Positions 1-5,868 of a stretch of DNA of 10,530 nt are shown here, piece after piece. Position 1 is the first letter of the stretch. Each line of letters begins with the position of its first letter. Location of the stretch: positions 1 through 10,530 of the forward strand of contig CANLWQ010000046.1 of assembly GCA_947494405.1 (NCBI GenBank), given 5' to 3'. Below the pieces are notes generated by a model, which saw nothing but the letters and a program-made list of their open reading frames with translations, was not told the origin of the DNA and did not search any database. The translations under genes were made by a program, and so were the position numbers. Source of the stretch: Comamonadaceae bacterium. GTDB taxonomy: Bacteria > Pseudomonadota > Gammaproteobacteria > Burkholderiales > Burkholderiaceae_C.

Positions 1-14
1 ATAATTCTTCCCAT
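1..14 (-). CDS. dnaK: DnaK chaperone, N-terminal codons only (partial)
   Basis: Only the first four codons plus two bases are present, read leftward from an ATG at 14-12: M-G-R-I, continuing off the left edge. This matches the usual DnaK start, M-G-[KR]-I-I-G-I-D. A strong AGGAG lies at 25-21, six bases ahead of the ATG. Position directly downstream of grpE on the same strand is the classic heat-shock order. DnaK is the cytoplasmic Hsp70 ATPase that works with GrpE as nucleotide exchange factor and DnaJ as co-chaperone. The call rests on four residues, the ribosome binding site and synteny, so the rest of the gene is inferred. Confidence 0.8.
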
Positions 15-20
15 TTTTTT

Positions 21-25
21 CTCCT
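21..25 (-). promoter_or_regulatory. dnaK ribosome binding site
   Basis: Reads AGGAG on the minus strand, six bases before the dnaK ATG at 14-12. It contrasts with grpE, which has no recognisable Shine-Dalgarno element. Confidence 0.8.
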
Positions 26-29
26 GTGC

Positions 30-55
30 GAATCAGTCCTTTAGCCTACTGATTC
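30..55 (-). repeat. Perfect 8-bp inverted repeat in the dnaK leader
   Basis: GAATCAGT (30-37) and ACTGATTC (48-55) are exact reverse complements around a 10-base loop. In the dnaK mRNA this would form a hairpin ending four bases before the AGGAG ribosome binding site. It is not a CIRCE element (TTAGCACTC-N9-GAGTGCTAA), so an HrcA operator is unlikely. It could be a translational control or mRNA-stability hairpin, or a protein-binding palindrome. The repeat is seen directly; its function is not known. Confidence 0.6.
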
Positions 56-78
56 ATTTCCTATTAGTGATGTTCAAC

Positions 79-106
79 AGTTGTGGATAACCCAGTGGAT
101 TTCAAG
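79..106 (-). promoter_or_regulatory. Candidate RpoH (sigma-32) promoter for dnaK
   Basis: On the minus strand CTTGAAA (106-100) is followed after 13 bases by CCACAACT (86-79). Against the E. coli sigma-32 consensus (CTTGAAA, 11-16 bases, CCCCATNT) the -35 is exact and the -10 matches five of seven fixed positions. The 13-base spacing equals that of the candidate grpE promoter upstream. The predicted start of transcription is near base 72, leaving a leader of about 57 bases that contains the inverted repeat. The -10 is weak, and dnaK may rely mainly on readthrough from grpE. Confidence 0.4.
82..90 (-). promoter_or_regulatory. Perfect DnaA-box 9-mer in the grpE-dnaK gap
   Basis: The minus strand reads TTATCCACA, the consensus high-affinity DnaA box. 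It overlaps the end of the spacer and the -10 of the candidate dnaK promoter. A second copy of its ATCCAC core lies 12 bases upstream. A single 9-mer can arise by chance; its place in a 117-base control region makes it worth recording. Confidence 0.45.
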
Positions 107-131
107 TGTGTTGTGTGTGTCCAAGCTTGTA

Positions 132-698
132 TTACTTGGGGGCTGTGACGGTGACTAAAGCAGGGCGCAGCACACGGTCGGCGATCAAGTAACCTTTTTG
201 CAGTACAGAGACGACGGTGTTGGCTTCTTGCTCGGCAGGCACGACTGAAATGGCTTGGTGCTGGTGGGGGTCAAATTTGGTGCCCGGTTCAGGGTTGATT
301 TCAATGACTTTGTGGCGTTCCAAGGCGCTTTTAAGCTGGCGCAGCGTGGCCTCGGAGCCCTCGCGCAGTTGCTCGGCCGAGGCGTCGGCTATGGCCAAAC
401 CAGCCGACAGGCTGTCGGCCACGGGCAGCAGGCTTTCGGCAAAGGCTTCCACCGCAAACTTTCGTGCTTTGGAAATTTCCTCATCGGCTCGGCGACGGGC
501 GTTTTCTACTTCGGCCTTGGCGCGCAGGAATTGGTCGGCCAAGTCTGCGTTGACCGAGGTCAGTTTGGCGACTTCTGCTTGGGCTACTGCCAAGGGGTCT
601 TCCATGAAAGGGGCTTGCTCGGGGTGGGGGGTAGTGTCCATGGCAGGCTCTAGGTTGGTCGTGGGGTCAGATGGTGGGGGGTGCTGGGGTTCGGACAT
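132..698 (-). CDS. grpE: GrpE, nucleotide exchange factor for DnaK
   Basis: This 188-residue protein is the cytoplasmic exchange factor that releases ADP from DnaK. The N-terminal ~30 residues are proline/acid rich and disordered, a long helical region follows (about 35-125, with the [15 protein letters not shown] stretch typical of GrpE), and the C-terminal beta domain carries the signature [12 protein letters not shown] and ends with [16 protein letters not shown]. Length is normal for the family. dnaK follows on the same strand after 117 bases. The ATG at 698-696 is kept as start because it gives the usual N-terminus, but no Shine-Dalgarno is visible: the bases before it are a T-run. Internal ATGs at 641 and 605 are not better supported. 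A sigma-32-like promoter lies just upstream. The upstream gene is a cyclase, not hrcA. Confidence 0.96.
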   Translation of the reverse strand: MSEPQHPPPSDPTTNLEPAMDTTPHPEQAPFMEDPLAVAQAEVAKLTSVNADLADQFLRAKAEVENARRRADEEISKARKFAVEAFAESLLPVADSLSAGLAIADASAEQLREGSEATLRQLKSALERHKVIEINPEPGTKFDPHQHQAISVVPAEQEANTVVSVLQKGYLIADRVLRPALVTVTAPK

Positions 699-705
699 AA
701 AAAAA

Positions 706-733
706 TAAAGGGCTGAATTAACTCAGCCCTTTA
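706..733 (-). terminator. Hairpin with T-run: terminator of the cyclase gene, abutting the grpE start
   Basis: An 11-bp perfect stem (706-716 with 723-733; core AAAGGGCTGA/TCAGCCCTTT) with a six-base loop. On the minus strand it is followed by ATTTTTTT-like sequence that runs straight into the grpE ATG at 698. Form and place fit a Rho-independent terminator for transcripts arriving from the cyclase gene, which stops at 779. A transcript begun at the sigma-32-like promoter would start inside the first arm and so would not form the full stem. Confidence 0.75.
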
Positions 734-760
734 AATTGGGTGCCAGGTCTTGGTTTCAAG
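733..760 (-). promoter_or_regulatory. Candidate RpoH (sigma-32) promoter for grpE
   Basis: The minus strand reads CTTGAAA (760-754), a 13-base spacer, then CCCAATTT (740-733). The -35 is an exact match to the E. coli sigma-32 consensus and the -10 matches six of seven fixed positions of CCCCATNT. The spacing is the same as I recall for the E. coli dnaK P1 promoter. Predicted transcription start is about base 726, within the hairpin described separately, giving a leader of about 28 bases. It lies in the short gap between the cyclase stop and grpE. Confidence 0.7.
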
Positions 761-778
761 AGGGTTAAGGCATGTTTT

Positions 779-1906
779 TTAAACAATTAGAAAAGTTTCA
801 ACTTCGCCAATTCCCTTGATGGCTACAGGCCCACGGCTTTCAAGAGTGTAATGGCCGCGTATGAGTTGAGCGGTGGCGGTTGAAACTTGGATACGGCCAG
901 GCAGACCCGTGGACTCCATGCGACTGGCGATATTCACAGTCCCGCCCCACAAATCGTAAGTGTATTTATGCACACCGATGACGCCGGCCACCACCGGTCC
1001 ACTGTGTATACCCACGCGAATTTGTAAATTCGCTGCTTGTTGTTGATTGAATGAATTCAAGGCGGTCAACATGGCCAAGGCGGTACGCACCACTGCCAGG
1101 GCATGGTCTTGACGGGCCAAGGGAATGCCAGACGCCAACATATAGCAGTCACCAATGGTTTTGATTTTCTCAACCCCCTCGTGGTTGGCGATGAGATCAA
1201 AGGCCGACATGATGTCGTTGAGCATGCTGACCAATTTTTCAGCCGAGATGCCATTGGAAAGCGAGGTAAAGCCTACCAAATCGGCGAACAAAACAGTCAC
1301 ATCGTTGTGGGCATCAGCAATCAAGGTCTCGCCACTTTTCAAGCGTTGGGAGATGACCTTGGGCAAAATATTCAGCAACACGCTTTCGGTTTTGGCCTGC
1401 TCTTGGGCCAGCAATTCATGCTGGGTTTGCAACTGAGCCAAGCGCATTTTTTCCAAATCGCGCAAGCGTTTTTTTTCAATCGAAGAGGTCAGTCTGGCCT
1501 TTAACAACACTGGGCTGAATGGCTTGGGCAAGTAGTCTTCCGCGCCCATTTCAATGCATTGAACAACATCTTCAATATCTTCCCCGCCCGAAATCACGAT
1601 CACCGGAAAACCCTTGAGTTGCGGGTCAGCTTGCAGCTTTGCTAAAACTTCGATGCCGGTCATGTGCGGCATTTGCACATCGAGCAGCATCAGATCGAAA
1701 CTCTCGTTTTTCAAACGCTCCAGTGCCGTCTGTCCGTTGTCGGCTTGTTCAATGCGAGTCACGCCTTGTTGCTGTAGTGCGCGAATAATGCCCATACGCA
1801 TGAGCTTGCTGTCGTCAACAACCAATAAACGTGCTTGGCCCAGCATGGCCAGCAGATTCTCTTGGGCAGTGCCTGCTTCGCCAGGAGCTAAGGTAATGTC
1901 AGTCAT
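779..1906 (-). CDS. Response regulator fused to a class III adenylyl cyclase
   Basis: A 375-residue cytoplasmic signalling protein predicted to make cAMP from ATP under control of a histidine kinase. Residues ~26-142 form a receiver domain: acidic pair D31-D32, phospho-acceptor D76 (LLLDVQMP), S106, and K128 (PKPF). A glutamine-rich coiled coil (~143-175) leads into the cyclase domain (~200-375), with metal-binding D209 (FADLVGFT) and D253 (IGDCY). Base-selecting residues are of adenylyl-cyclase type: K249 in KIKTIGD and D318 in YDLWGG; transition-state residues N325 and R329 are present. The ATG at 1906 is chosen because AAGGAAG lies four bases upstream; an upstream in-frame TTG at 1936 has no such site. 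It follows the cheB-like gene by 26 bases, probably co-transcribed, and is followed by a terminator-like hairpin. Confidence 0.93.
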   Translation of the reverse strand: MTDITLAPGEAGTAQENLLAMLGQARLLVVDDSKLMRMGIIRALQQQGVTRIEQADNGQTALERLKNESFDLMLLDVQMPHMTGIEVLAKLQADPQLKGFPVIVISGGEDIEDVVQCIEMGAEDYLPKPFSPVLLKARLTSSIEKKRLRDLEKMRLAQLQTQHELLAQEQAKTESVLLNILPKVISQRLKSGETLIADAHNDVTVLFADLVGFTSLSNGISAEKLVSMLNDIMSAFDLIANHEGVEKIKTIGDCYMLASGIPLARQDHALAVVRTALAMLTALNSFNQQQAANLQIRVGIHSGPVVAGVIGVHKYTYDLWGGTVNIASRMESTGLPGRIQVSTATAQLIRGHYTLESRGPVAIKGIGEVETFLIV

Positions 1907-1910
1907 GGGG

Positions 1911-1917
1911 CTTCCTT
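1911..1917 (-). promoter_or_regulatory. Ribosome binding site that sets the cyclase start
   Basis: AAGGAAG on the minus strand, four bases before the ATG at 1906-1904. It favours this start over the upstream TTG at 1936, whose use would overlap the cheB stop codon. Confidence 0.75.
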
Positions 1918-1932
1918 GGGGTGTTGGTGCGA

Positions 1933-2499
1933 TCAAACGGGCAGGGCTTGGATCGACTTCATCAATGCGTTCGCCATGCCTTCAAGGGGGACGATATGTT
2001 TGACTGCACCTAGCTCTATGGCAGCTCTGGGCATGCCGTAGACAACACAACTGTCTTCGTGTTCGGCCAATGTGGTTCCGCCTGCGCGTGCGATGGTTTG
2101 CATGCCCATTGCGCCGTCGCTTCCCATGCCGGTTAAAAGGGCGGCAACTACATGGGGTCCAGCCACCTCGGCGGCGGAGCGAAACAATAAATCAACTGCG
2201 GGTCGGCAGTGGTGCAGGGCTGGCGATTGGGTCAGGCGGGTTCGGTAACCACCGTTTTTCATCACCACCATCAGGTGGTAATCGCCAGGTGCAATCAAAC
2301 ATAAGCCAGGTTTTAAAGGTTCATCGTCCACAGCTTCTCTGACTTGGTAAGCCGTCAAGCTGTCAATGCGCTGAGCAACCGCTTTGGAAAAGAAAGCTGG
2401 AATGTGTTGCACCACCAAGATGGGGGGCAAGCCATCGGGGAGTTGCGGCAATAAATAACGCAAGGCTTCAACACCACCCGTGGATGCACCTATCCCCAA
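1933..2499 (-). CDS. CheB methylesterase domain, apparently 5'-truncated
   Basis: The 188 residues cover the CheB catalytic domain, which removes methyl groups (or deamidates glutamine) from chemoreceptors. The catalytic triad is intact: S6 (GASTGG), H32 (VVQHIP) and D128 (GMGSDG); the Ser-Asp spacing of 122 equals that of classical CheB (164 to 286). The receiver domain and linker normally found upstream are absent. The reading frame opens only at a TTG (2499), with an in-frame TGA nine bases before it and no good Shine-Dalgarno, so even the first beta strand is shortened. This suggests loss of the 5' part by deletion, leaving either a pseudogene or a minimal stand-alone domain. No cheR or receptor gene is visible. 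The REC-cyclase gene follows by 26 bases. Confidence 0.75.
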   Translation of the reverse strand: MGIGASTGGVEALRYLLPQLPDGLPPILVVQHIPAFFSKAVAQRIDSLTAYQVREAVDDEPLKPGLCLIAPGDYHLMVVMKNGGYRTRLTQSPALHHCRPAVDLLFRSAAEVAGPHVVAALLTGMGSDGAMGMQTIARAGGTTLAEHEDSCVVYGMPRAAIELGAVKHIVPLEGMANALMKSIQALPV

Positions 2500-2575
2500 A
2501 AGCCCACATCAAGGCGCGTGGCATGAACTACAAAGAGCTGGCACAAGCACCAAAGTTTGAGAGAGCGCTAAACCC

Positions 2576-2929
2576 TCAACCCTCCACACCCAATAACTCC
2601 ACCTCAAACAGCAGGGTGGCATTGGGCGGAATCACGCCGCCCGCACCGCGTGCGCCATAGCCCAGTTCGGCGGGAATAAGCAGACTGCGCTTGCCGCCAA
2701 TCTTCATGCCTTGCACGCCTTCATCCCAACCTTGGATGACCATGCCTTGACCCAAGCCGAATTCAAACGGATCGTTTCTGTCTAGGCTGGAATCAAACTT
2801 AGCGCCTTTTTCACCGTTCTCCCACAACCAACCGGTGTAGTGCACCGTCACATGTTGACCCGCTTGGGCGACTTCGCCCTCGCCATGGCGGGTGTCGTCG
2901 TATTGCAGGCCGGAGGGGGTAGTGATCAT
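2576..2929 (-). CDS. FKBP-type peptidyl-prolyl cis-trans isomerase
   Basis: A 117-residue single-domain FKBP that speeds cis-trans isomerisation of X-Pro bonds in protein folding. The binding-pocket residues of FKBP12 are all present: Y31 (HYTG), F45-D46 (KFDSS), W68 (VIQGWDEG), Y91 (LGYGARG) and F108 (LLFEVEL). There is no signal peptide or added chaperone domain, so it is probably cytoplasmic. The ATG at 2929 has AAGGAA about five bases upstream. The next gene on this strand (cheB-like) begins 76 bases further on; that gap holds no gene I recognise. Closest in form to the small FkpB/FbpA-like isomerases common in betaproteobacteria. Confidence 0.95.
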   Translation of the reverse strand: MITTPSGLQYDDTRHGEGEVAQAGQHVTVHYTGWLWENGEKGAKFDSSLDRNDPFEFGLGQGMVIQGWDEGVQGMKIGGKRSLLIPAELGYGARGAGGVIPPNATLLFEVELLGVEG

Positions 2930-3025
2930 GCGATTCCTTAAATAGCGTCAGTGTGAGACTCAATAGTTTAAATCCCAAGGCTTTCGACCCCTGAGTTTTG
3001 AATCAACGCCCCTGAGGCCATGACT

Positions 3026-3120
3026 GATTTGAAATTCAATAACTTGTATTTAATAGTTATAAAAATTAATTAATAGATATTTAAGTATTATTTATGTGTC
3101 ATAATTTATTCATATTCATT
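3026..3120 (+). promoter_or_regulatory. AT-rich leader and probable promoter region of the lipase-like gene
   Basis: This stretch is almost entirely A and T, in sharp contrast to the flanking genes. It contains TTGAA-A-TTCAA (3029-3039), several TAAT/TTAA runs and a TATAAA at 3058-3063. TTGAAA at 3029-3034 followed after 16 bases by TAATAG is one possible sigma-70 pair, but no combination matches consensus well. It may be a promoter with UP-like or nucleoid-protein (H-NS-type) binding sequence. The rest of the gap (2930-3025) shows a direct repeat of CCCCTGAG near 2988 and 3009 and nothing else clear. Confidence 0.4.
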
Positions 3121-3125
3121 GGAGG
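3121..3125 (+). promoter_or_regulatory. Ribosome binding site deciding the lipoprotein start
   Basis: GGAGG four bases before the ATG at 3130. It rules against the in-frame ATG at 3094, which lies in AT-rich leader sequence without a Shine-Dalgarno. Confidence 0.8.
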
Positions 3126-3129
3126 CATC

Positions 3130-4404
3130 ATGCAAAAAACAATACATTCATCAATCACCAGATTCTTGGCCGCGTCGGCTTTGTTGGTCTTGGCAGCCTG
3201 CGGCGGCGGCGGTTCAGATTTGTCCACTGGCACCATCGCTGATGGTTCGGTGACGCGGGCAGCTACTGCACTCAGTTTGTCCAGCACCGGCAACTTAAAT
3301 ACAGTGTCTACTGGTCAGGTTTTCGCTTACCAAATGACAGGGGCCAAGGGTCAAACCATCAATGCGTCGGCCATGTTGTTCACACCCAGAAGTGAGGCGC
3401 CTGCTGGCGGTTGGCCTTTGCTGGTCTTTGGACACGGCACCGTGGGTTGGGCACAAACCTGTTCGCCTACCTCGGTGGTTCAAGCTGGAAGCCCATGGTC
3501 CTACCAAGACCTGGTCGCTGGCTTGGTTAACCAAGGCTATGCCGTCGTCGCACCCGATTACGAGGGTTTGGGGCCAGCCGATTTGGGCGTTGTGGCAGGT
3601 CATCCCTATTTGAATTTAGAGAGCGCGGGCAAATCCATGGTCTATGCCGTGGTCGCAGCCAAAAGTGTTTTGGGTACGCAGCTGTCAGGCAAATGGGCGG
3701 CCATCGGCCATTCCCAAGGCGGCCATGCGGCTTTGGCTGCAGCACAGTATTCAGACTTGGCTGCAAAGCAGAATGCAAGTTTGGTCTACAAAGGCGCGGT
3801 CGCTGTGGCTCCCGCTTCTGGACTGTTAAGTTCTTTGAATGCCTTGCAAGGTTCAATTGCGACTAAATCGCAAAGCCCTAGCTTGTATCGAGAAGGTTAT
3901 GAGCTTGTGGGCACGCTCACCGGTTACGCCGCTTTGCTGGTCAAAGGCACGCAAAGTACCTTGGCGCCGGTTGCCAATGCCACCATCTTCCCCAATCCCA
4001 GAAACGAATTACAAAACATTCTTGCGTTTTTAAACACCCAATGCGCTGGTGATGTGGAAATAAACTTAAGAAACGAAATAGCGAATTACTCTCAGAGCTC
4101 TTTGGATGCCAAACCATCGGCTTACCCTGGAGTCAATTCGGCAGCGGTCAATTCCACAACGGTCGCCAACATCATCAGCGCCAACGAACCAGGCCAGACC
4201 AAGTTGCCTGTCAAGACGTTGATTGTTCAGGGATTGAAGGACACCACAGTGCTTCCAGACATCACACAACAGTTGGTAACCACTATGCAAGCCAAGGGCA
4301 GCACTGTTGACTACAAAACTTATGCCAATGAGACGCACAGCTCAGTGTTGACTCCCTCAGCAACCGATGTAGGCATCTATTTGTCCACACTGTTTGCTCA
4401 GTAG
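3130..4404 (+). CDS. Secreted lipoprotein alpha/beta hydrolase (lipase/esterase-like)
   Basis: A 424-residue predicted exported ester hydrolase. Residues 1-24 are a lipoprotein signal peptide: basic start, hydrophobic core, lipobox LAAC with C24 as lipidation site, then a GGGG linker. The alpha/beta-hydrolase fold shows the oxyanion-side FGHGTVGW motif, nucleophile S195 in GHSQGG, acid D371 (GLKDTT) and H403 (NETHSSV). The pattern resembles the secretory-lipase (LIP) group; the substrate cannot be told. An earlier in-frame ATG (3094) is rejected because GGAGG at 3121-3125 sits right before the ATG at 3130 and because the later start gives a clean signal peptide. The amidase gene follows after 53 bases with no clear terminator, so co-transcription is possible. 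Confidence 0.88.
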   Translation: MQKTIHSSITRFLAASALLVLAACGGGGSDLSTGTIADGSVTRAATALSLSSTGNLNTVSTGQVFAYQMTGAKGQTINASAMLFTPRSEAPAGGWPLLVFGHGTVGWAQTCSPTSVVQAGSPWSYQDLVAGLVNQGYAVVAPDYEGLGPADLGVVAGHPYLNLESAGKSMVYAVVAAKSVLGTQLSGKWAAIGHSQGGHAALAAAQYSDLAAKQNASLVYKGAVAVAPASGLLSSLNALQGSIATKSQSPSLYREGYELVGTLTGYAALLVKGTQSTLAPVANATIFPNPRNELQNILAFLNTQCAGDVEINLRNEIANYSQSSLDAKPSAYPGVNSAAVNSTTVANIISANEPGQTKLPVKTLIVQGLKDTTVLPDITQQLVTTMQAKGSTVDYKTYANETHSSVLTPSATDVGIYLSTLFAQ

Positions 4405-4457
4405 AAACCCCAGCGTCTTTACTTCATGTCAAGATTGCTTCTTTTTTTGGAGTTCAG

Positions 4458-5864
4458 ATGCAAGCTGCTGACATGACACTCACCCAAGCGCGCGCAGCGC
4501 TGGCCGCCAAGACCATGAGCGCTGCCGAATACGCGCAAGCCTTGATCGCGGTTCAACAATCTCAAACAGCCATCAATGCTTGGGTCAGCCTTGACAACGA
4601 CGCCTTGCTGGCAGCTGCCCGCGCTTGCGACAGCGGTGCTTGGTGCAGTCAAGCCGACAAGGCCTTGGCGGGTATTCCGATTGCTTTGAAAGACAATATC
4701 GATACGCTTACCTTAAGCACCTCGGGTGGCACACCGGCATTGAAAGATGCACAGCCTTTGCACAACGCACCGGTGGCACAAAGTTTGTTTGATGCCGGCG
4801 CTTTGCTGGCGGGTAAAACCAATATGCACGAGTTGGCTTTTGGTATCAGTACCAACAATGCCTACACAGGCGCCACCCATAACCCTTGGCACCACGACAT
4901 GATTGCGGGCGGCAGCAGCGGTGGCTCGGCTGCTGCGGTGGCGGCGCGAATGGTGCCAGCGGCCTTGGGCACAGATACAGGCGCCTCGGTCAGGCTGCCG
5001 GCTGCTTTGTGCGGCGTGGTGGGGTTTCGCCCGACCGTGGGGCGTTACTCGGGCGCAGGCATCATTCCTATTTCGCACACCCGCGACACCGCTGGCCCCA
5101 TCACCCGCAGTGTGCAAGACGCTGCATTGATAGACAGTGTGTTGTGCGGCGCTGCCGTGGGCTTAGAGAAGTTAGATCTCAAAGGCTTGCGCCTAGGTGT
5201 TGCTCGCGCCGACTTTTACCAAGGCGCGGACACCGAAGTGTTGGACGCCATGGAGGTCTTGCTGGCTCAACTGGCCCGTGCGGGTGTGACCTTGGTGGAA
5301 GGCGATGTGGCCGGTATGTCTGGCCTGAACGCGCAAGTGGGTTTCCCCTTGGCGCTGTATGAATTGACCGTGGACTTGCCGGCGTATCTGAACCACAACC
5401 GTTACAAATTGAGCTTGGCGCAGATTGCCGAAAAAATTGCCAGCCCTGATGTGGCGGGCATTGTGGGCTCGCAACTGGGTGACCAAGCCATGCCGCGTGC
5501 GGCCTATGAAGCGGCTTTGAAAGCGCGTGTGCATTTGCAAGCCGCTTATGCCGAGCACTTTTTGGCTCATCGCTTAGATGCGCTGGTGTTTCCCACCACC
5601 ATATTGCCGGCACGCCCGATTGGCCAAGATGAAACCGTTGAGCTCAACGGCGCACAAGTGCCTACCTTCCCCACCTATATACGCAACACAGATCCTGGCA
5701 GCAACGCCGGTATTCCCGGCATCAGCATCCCCATGGGCTTGACCAAGGCGGGTTTGCCACTGGGCTTGGAGTTGGATGGGCCGGTGTCCAGCGACAGGCG
5801 TTTGTTGGCAGTGGCTGCTGCCATAGAAGCTTTGCTGCCGCCCATGCCTGCGCCCAAGCGCTGA
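4458..5864 (+). CDS. Amidase-signature hydrolase (indoleacetamide/mandelamide hydrolase-like)
   Basis: A 468-residue cytoplasmic amidase of the amidase-signature family, which hydrolyses carboxamides to acid and ammonia. The Ser-cisSer-Lys triad is complete: K78 (ALKDN), S153 (GGSSGGS) and S177 (GTDTGASVRLPA); spacings of 75 and 24 residues equal those of fatty-acid amide hydrolase. The stretches MHELAFGISTNN and VGFRPTVGRY resemble bacterial indoleacetamide and mandelamide hydrolases, so an aryl-acetamide substrate is plausible, but specificity is not proven. It lacks the signatures of a GatA working in tRNA amidation, and no gatB/gatC is nearby. GGAG at 4449-4452 precedes the ATG by five bases. 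Its stop lies four bases from the stop of the convergent tctC-like gene. Confidence 0.9.
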   Translation: MQAADMTLTQARAALAAKTMSAAEYAQALIAVQQSQTAINAWVSLDNDALLAAARACDSGAWCSQADKALAGIPIALKDNIDTLTLSTSGGTPALKDAQPLHNAPVAQSLFDAGALLAGKTNMHELAFGISTNNAYTGATHNPWHHDMIAGGSSGGSAAAVAARMVPAALGTDTGASVRLPAALCGVVGFRPTVGRYSGAGIIPISHTRDTAGPITRSVQDAALIDSVLCGAAVGLEKLDLKGLRLGVARADFYQGADTEVLDAMEVLLAQLARAGVTLVEGDVAGMSGLNAQVGFPLALYELTVDLPAYLNHNRYKLSLAQIAEKIASPDVAGIVGSQLGDQAMPRAAYEAALKARVHLQAAYAEHFLAHRLDALVFPTTILPARPIGQDETVELNGAQVPTFPTYIRNTDPGSNAGIPGISIPMGLTKAGLPLGLELDGPVSSDRRLLAVAAAIEALLPPMPAPKR

Positions 5865-5868
5865 AGTA

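Noticed and set aside
15..131. CIRCE operator for HrcA near dnaK
   Set aside because: The inverted repeat present does not resemble TTAGCACTC-N9-GAGTGCTAA, and no hrcA is adjacent.
1907..1936. TTG start for the cyclase gene overlapping the cheB stop
   Set aside because: The ATG at 1906 has AAGGAAG at proper spacing, and the extra ten residues show no domain content.
2484..2660. Plus-strand 58-codon open frame spanning the cheB-FKBP gap
   Set aside because: The part within the gap looks somewhat protein-like, but the frame runs antisense into both neighbours, has no ribosome binding site and matches no family I know. It might be a remnant.
3094..3129. Upstream in-frame ATG for the lipase-like gene
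   Set aside because: No ribosome binding site there; GGAGG and a clean lipoprotein signal support the ATG at 3130.
4438..4448. T-run after the lipase gene as a terminator
   Set aside because: No stem-loop precedes it; it sits just before the amidase ribosome binding site.
4713..5117. Long open frames antisense to or out of frame with the amidase (likewise 9430-9978 over the hydratase)
   Set aside because: Their composition is arginine- and histidine-rich, they lack domains and ribosome binding sites, and they are explained by GC-rich coding sequence on the other frame.
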